NCBI RefSeq assembly: GCF_001949145.1
Contig: NW_019091554.1
Span: 223,898 to 285,897, forward strand
Source of the DNA: Acanthaster planci
Taxonomy: Eukaryota > Echinodermata > Asteroidea > Valvatida > Acanthasteridae
DNA: 62,000 nucleotides
Direction of reading: 5' to 3'
Both the position numbers and the translations under genes were made by a program. The notes below the pieces were generated by a model, which did no database searches, was not told the origin of the DNA, and was given only the letters and a program-made list of their open reading frames with translations. Shown piece after piece: positions 59,701 to 62,000 of the stretch. How positions within the stretch are numbered: the stretch's first letter is position 1; each line of letters opens with the position of its first letter.

Positions 59701-61431
59701 GAGCAACAGAATCTAGACCTATTTGTTATACAACGAGATTTGTTATGTGAAGTAATATTTCTCGTTTATTGTGGAAAATTGCTAAGGCTTCTTAGCATTG
59801 AAAAGATATGCAGCTGTTGGTTCATTTCATACCTACATCTCATTTTCTTTCTTTTTGGATAGATTTACGAAGGCTGCGCTTGTATTAACCAAACTGCATA
59901 CAGTTACACGAATGAGTCAACTTTCGATGTGGCATCCAAAGGAGCATGCGCCGCAAACTGTGACCTGCTGATTCCATTCGTCATTTTTCTTTGCCTTGCA
60001 ACCGGCATCTCGTCGCTTTCATTTAATCCCACATTCATGATGAAGTTCAGGTGAGAAATATGTGATAAAATAAGGCTAATTTTCAACTTACTTCTTAAGA
60101 GTGATATTTCATAGTTATGAAGATAAGCCTTGTTGGAAGACCGTTTATAAGATAATTTTAATAGTTTTTTTTTTTACTTAAAAGTACTCCATGTCACTGG
60201 TGAGTTTCAACTGATCAACTTACAAGAATTAGAACAACAAGCCGTTTTTTAAAATTTTGACAATATGATTGCGACTGCAGGTGCGCAACTTAGCAGGCGT
60301 GGATCAAGAGCAGGTTGGGGTCAACCTCCCCCCCGCCGTGCTCATTGCTATTAGATTGCATTGCATTGCGTTACATTTAGTGGCCTCCATCTAAAAATTG
60401 AAAGACCCCCTAAAAATATGCACATACCAAGTAGGGGTCTTACTTTTCGTGCACATTTAGGACAAAACAAAGATATCAAATTAGTCTGTTTAAAGTGTAT
60501 TGGACACAACAGGAAGGCATTATTTGAAATGGGCAAATTTGAGCACCACAAAACATCTTACCCAACCAAATAGCGCCCTCCTATTGTGTCCGCCACACTA
60601 TAAATAGGCTAATGGCTTCATCCCTGTTGTATGGACACAATTTCCTGAACCACCCCCCAGCAAAAATTCCTGGATCCGCCCCCAGCATGCACCACGTGAC
60701 AAATCTCTGTTGTAAATTAGTAAGGTTCTGAAAAGAACTAGGTCACTGGGGTCTTTGTTCCAGGTCGCGGCCCGGTGAACTGGCAAAGAATTGTGATGGT
60801 CCAACCGGAAAAATGTATAAACTCAAAATGCCTTGGTGCGCTCAGCCCCTCAGGCAGCTCCCTTAGAAAACCTCAACAGTCCTCCAAAGCTGTGGAGTAA
60901 ATCTGTGCTGGAAATTGGGGGTGGGGTGGGGGATGACTTACCTGGCCAGGGAAATTTGAAAACCGGGGGCGGGGGGACACCATATACACTGCATAGGGGC
61001 GAGGTTCATGATAAAGATGTATATCTGTAATGTGTATCAAATTTATGCTGAATCTTACATCAAACTGGCATATTTACATGACTTATGGCTGTATGAAATT
61101 ACTTTCCTATTTTTAGTGATTTTGCAAATATTTTAGTCTTGAGAAATCCTAGAAATTCCTTATAATCCACTTTAATTTTGTTGTTCATCACAAAAAAGGG
61201 GGGAATGATTCAATAGCCCACACCCCCATCTCAAAAGTTTGGGGATGTATACCCCGCCCCATCCCCTTGGGATTTACAACCATGCTCCAAAGCCAATTCC
61301 GAATGCCCTGAGGTCCAGCCACACTTTTTCTTAAGATTGGTTACTTCTGTCTCTATGGTTTTCTAGGTCTGTTTTGGACAAAGACAGAGATCTTTCCCTC
61401 GGACTGTCATCATTCCTCAGTAAAGTTTTAG
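47702..61431 (+). CDS. OATP/SLCO family organic anion transporter, gene D (3' end outside window)
   Basis: Exons: 47702-48072, 56554-56720, 57123-57320, 57890-58258, 58436-58693 (or from 58454), 58817-59036, 59532-59676, 59863-60050, 61367-61431. They join in frame to about 660 aa. TM11, TM12 and the C-terminus lie beyond the right edge. Seen: a hydrophilic 60-residue N-terminus; TM1 about 61-84 then STIEKRF; SHRPRIVG and TM3 with PQF (Gln149, where most OATPs have His); a GQLLSGLGGAAILPLSVTYI-type TM4; the near-canonical signature DPRWQGAWWLGF at 287-298 (Gln where I or V is usual); CCCTGMPDCC at 326-335 in the cytosolic loop after TM6; a Kazal-like loop with ten Cys (CNMDCSCERGTYAPVCG); and TM10. 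From exon 4 on, intron positions and phases match genes A-C, but two introns near the 5' end differ. It is the most divergent paralogue. The donor after exon 3 (GTTTGT) is weak. Confidence 0.87.
48073..50031 (+). other. Gene D intron 1, left part
   Basis: The intron donor is GTTAGT at 48073. This 2-kb part carries only short ORFs without domains. Nothing was recognised. Confidence 0.5.
50032..50347. mobile_element. About 300-bp terminal-inverted-repeat element, copy 1
   Basis: The ends are GGGTGGGTTCGATTAACTT on the left and AAGCTAATCGAACGCAACC on the right. The interior is the reverse complement of the element at 51166-51466 at roughly 80% identity by eye. It shares GTCAGCCACCACTACCCCAG, GTAATGACGTCACGGATGGA and TAACACTGGTGTATTCAGGG. 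Non-autonomous, no ORF of note. Confidence 0.8.
51166..51466. mobile_element. About 300-bp terminal-inverted-repeat element, copy 2 (opposite orientation)
   Basis: Perfect 19-bp terminal inverted repeats GGGTGCGTTCGATTAGCTT bound a 301-bp element. The interior is the inverse of copy 1 (50032-50347), 0.8 kb away. Superfamily was not assigned because the target-site duplication is unclear. Confidence 0.85.
51931..54223. mobile_element. 2.3-kb terminal-inverted-repeat element with GGTGTT subterminal repeats
   Basis: The left end GTTGCAAAAACTTCGGTGTT is mirrored by the inverse of CTGCAAAACCTGTGGTGTTA at the right end. Each end continues into a small AACACC/GGTGTT palindrome. GGTGTT motifs recur in direct orientation in the left 250 bp (51945-52215), and their inverses TTAACACC/GTAACACC recur in the right 150 bp. 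Inside, ATACTGGGTAGAATCAC occurs twice (about 52618 and 53038), so the interior was itself partly duplicated. No transposase was recognised; the 82-codon minus-strand ORF at 52948-53196 is Ser-rich and of unknown relation. Confidence 0.6.
55726..55753. mobile_element. Single Tc1/mariner-like terminal sequence
   Basis: TACAGTTAAGCCCAAAAATA followed by TTCATACC resembles the terminal inverted repeats of Tc1-like elements inserted at TA. The opposite end was not found in the window, so this is a solo or decayed end. Confidence 0.35.
55902..55945. repeat. 44-bp perfect-arm hairpin in gene D intron 1
   Basis: The 19-bp arms AACCCAGTGCCAGTCTAGT and ACTAGACTGGCACTGGGTT are exact inverses around a 6-base loop (55921-55926). 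Confidence 0.9.
59103..59172. repeat. 70-bp hairpin in gene D intron 6
   Basis: The 34-bp arms starting CTATAGTAAAGATT at 59103 and ending AATCTTTACTATAG at 59172 are inverted copies with one mismatch and a 2-base centre. The pair is bracketed by a 13-bp direct repeat TACTTTGAACTCT (59090-59102 and 59211-59223). Confidence 0.9.
60051..61366 (+). other. Gene D intron 8
   Basis: No exon is visible. At 60292-60685 a possible short DNA element is bounded by GCAGGCGTGGATCAAGAGCA on the left and the inverse of GGGGGCGGATCCAGGAATTT on the right, with G/C-runs just inside both ends. Further G- and C-rich patches lie at 60920-60985 and 61195-61270. Confidence 0.4.
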
Positions 61432-62000
61432 GTAGGTATTTCAAGTATTCCCACAAATTTAGAATTCTACACAGGGATGTCTACTGCCTCTAGCAAACAG
61501 TATATTTTTGCTGTTTTTAGAAACATTCGATGACAGTTTATAAATAAATGTTTATGAGTGCAATGGTAAGAGGAATTTTCATGAGGTGACGGATGGAAAT
61601 GCATCATTCCACTAGTCGAAGCAGAGTAAAATTGTTTAATATTTACCACTGCAAGAATGTGAAACATTTTTGTACAAATATTGGCATAAATCCTCTTCTA
61701 TAAGAACAAACGTCCTCTCTTACCAACGTCCGTAACTTTACGAAACAGATTCATGTATGACGTATATAGACTGGTTATATTTTATAAGAGATGAACTGGT
61801 TCAACATTATTTTGAGGGCGGGTATACCTGCGATGAAATCTGCTTTGTACTCCAAATTAGACATGACTTGAGTTGCACGTAGGCACACAAGTCTTTTAAA
61901 CAGTAATGTTTAATACTTTGTCAGCCCAATAAATATTGCTGATATGGTGGACTACCTGTACTCATCGGCCTATCCACTATGGCATGCACACCCACAAAAA
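61432..62000. other. Start of gene D intron 9
   Basis: Donor GTAGGT at 61432. No sequence resembling the next conserved exon (GFLPAPLYFG-type, TM11) appears before the window ends. Confidence 0.6.

Noticed and set aside
1-62000. CRISPR arrays, operons, ribosome binding sites, phage or other prokaryotic systems
   Set aside because: No spaced identical repeats and no clustered short-spaced ORFs; the intron-rich genes show this is animal DNA.

Overview
The window is genomic DNA from an animal. Long interrupted genes have consensus GT-AG introns, and there are LINE and SINE remnants, many short inverted-repeat elements, a 148-base assembly gap and a long trinucleotide microsatellite. There is no operon structure or ribosome binding site. 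Gene content, intron sizes of about 0.1-3 kb, a SINE-like element of a type seen in aquatic animals, and many copies of the palindrome TAGGCCTA suggest an invertebrate deuterostome (lancelet, hemichordate or echinoderm). The species cannot be fixed from sequence alone.

The only protein-coding genes I can support form a head-to-tail cluster of four organic anion transporting polypeptide genes (OATP/SLCO, solute carrier family 21), all on the + strand. Gene A (45-5865) enters from the left edge and lacks its 5' exons. Gene B (11622-16892, 11 coding exons, 643 aa) and gene C (22791-32738, 11 coding exons, 648 aa) are complete. Gene D (47702-61431 and beyond) has nine coding exons in the window and runs off the right edge. 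Most of these exons are too short to stand out as ORFs; I rebuilt them from splice sites, intron phase and alignment between paralogues. A, B and C share intron positions, phases and mostly identical exon lengths, so they are recent tandem duplicates. D is more divergent, has a 60-residue cytosolic N-terminus, extra introns near the 5' end and an 8.5 kb first intron.

Each complete protein has the OATP layout: 12 predicted membrane segments, the GAWW signature before TM6, and a Kazal-like loop with ten cysteines between TM9 and TM10. The products should sit in the plasma membrane and exchange amphipathic organic anions; substrates cannot be read from sequence. Three features may separate the paralogues. 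B and C carry Glu where the OATP signature has Arg. D carries Gln where most OATPs, B and C have the TM3 His linked to pH sensitivity. A, B and C end in class I PDZ ligands.

Layout: 1-5.9 kb gene A; 5.9-11.1 kb intergenic with a 423-bp tandem duplication; 11.1-16.9 kb gene B with a candidate promoter and 5' UTR intron; 16.9-22.1 kb intergenic; 22.8-32.7 kb gene C, with a foldback element in intron 8; 32.7-47.6 kb a repeat-rich spacer (two LINE remnants, 1 kb GTT/CTT array with a SINE, assembly gap, two copies of a 170-bp inverted-repeat element); 47.7-62 kb gene D, whose first intron carries two inverted copies of a 300-bp element and a 2.3-kb terminal-inverted-repeat element.
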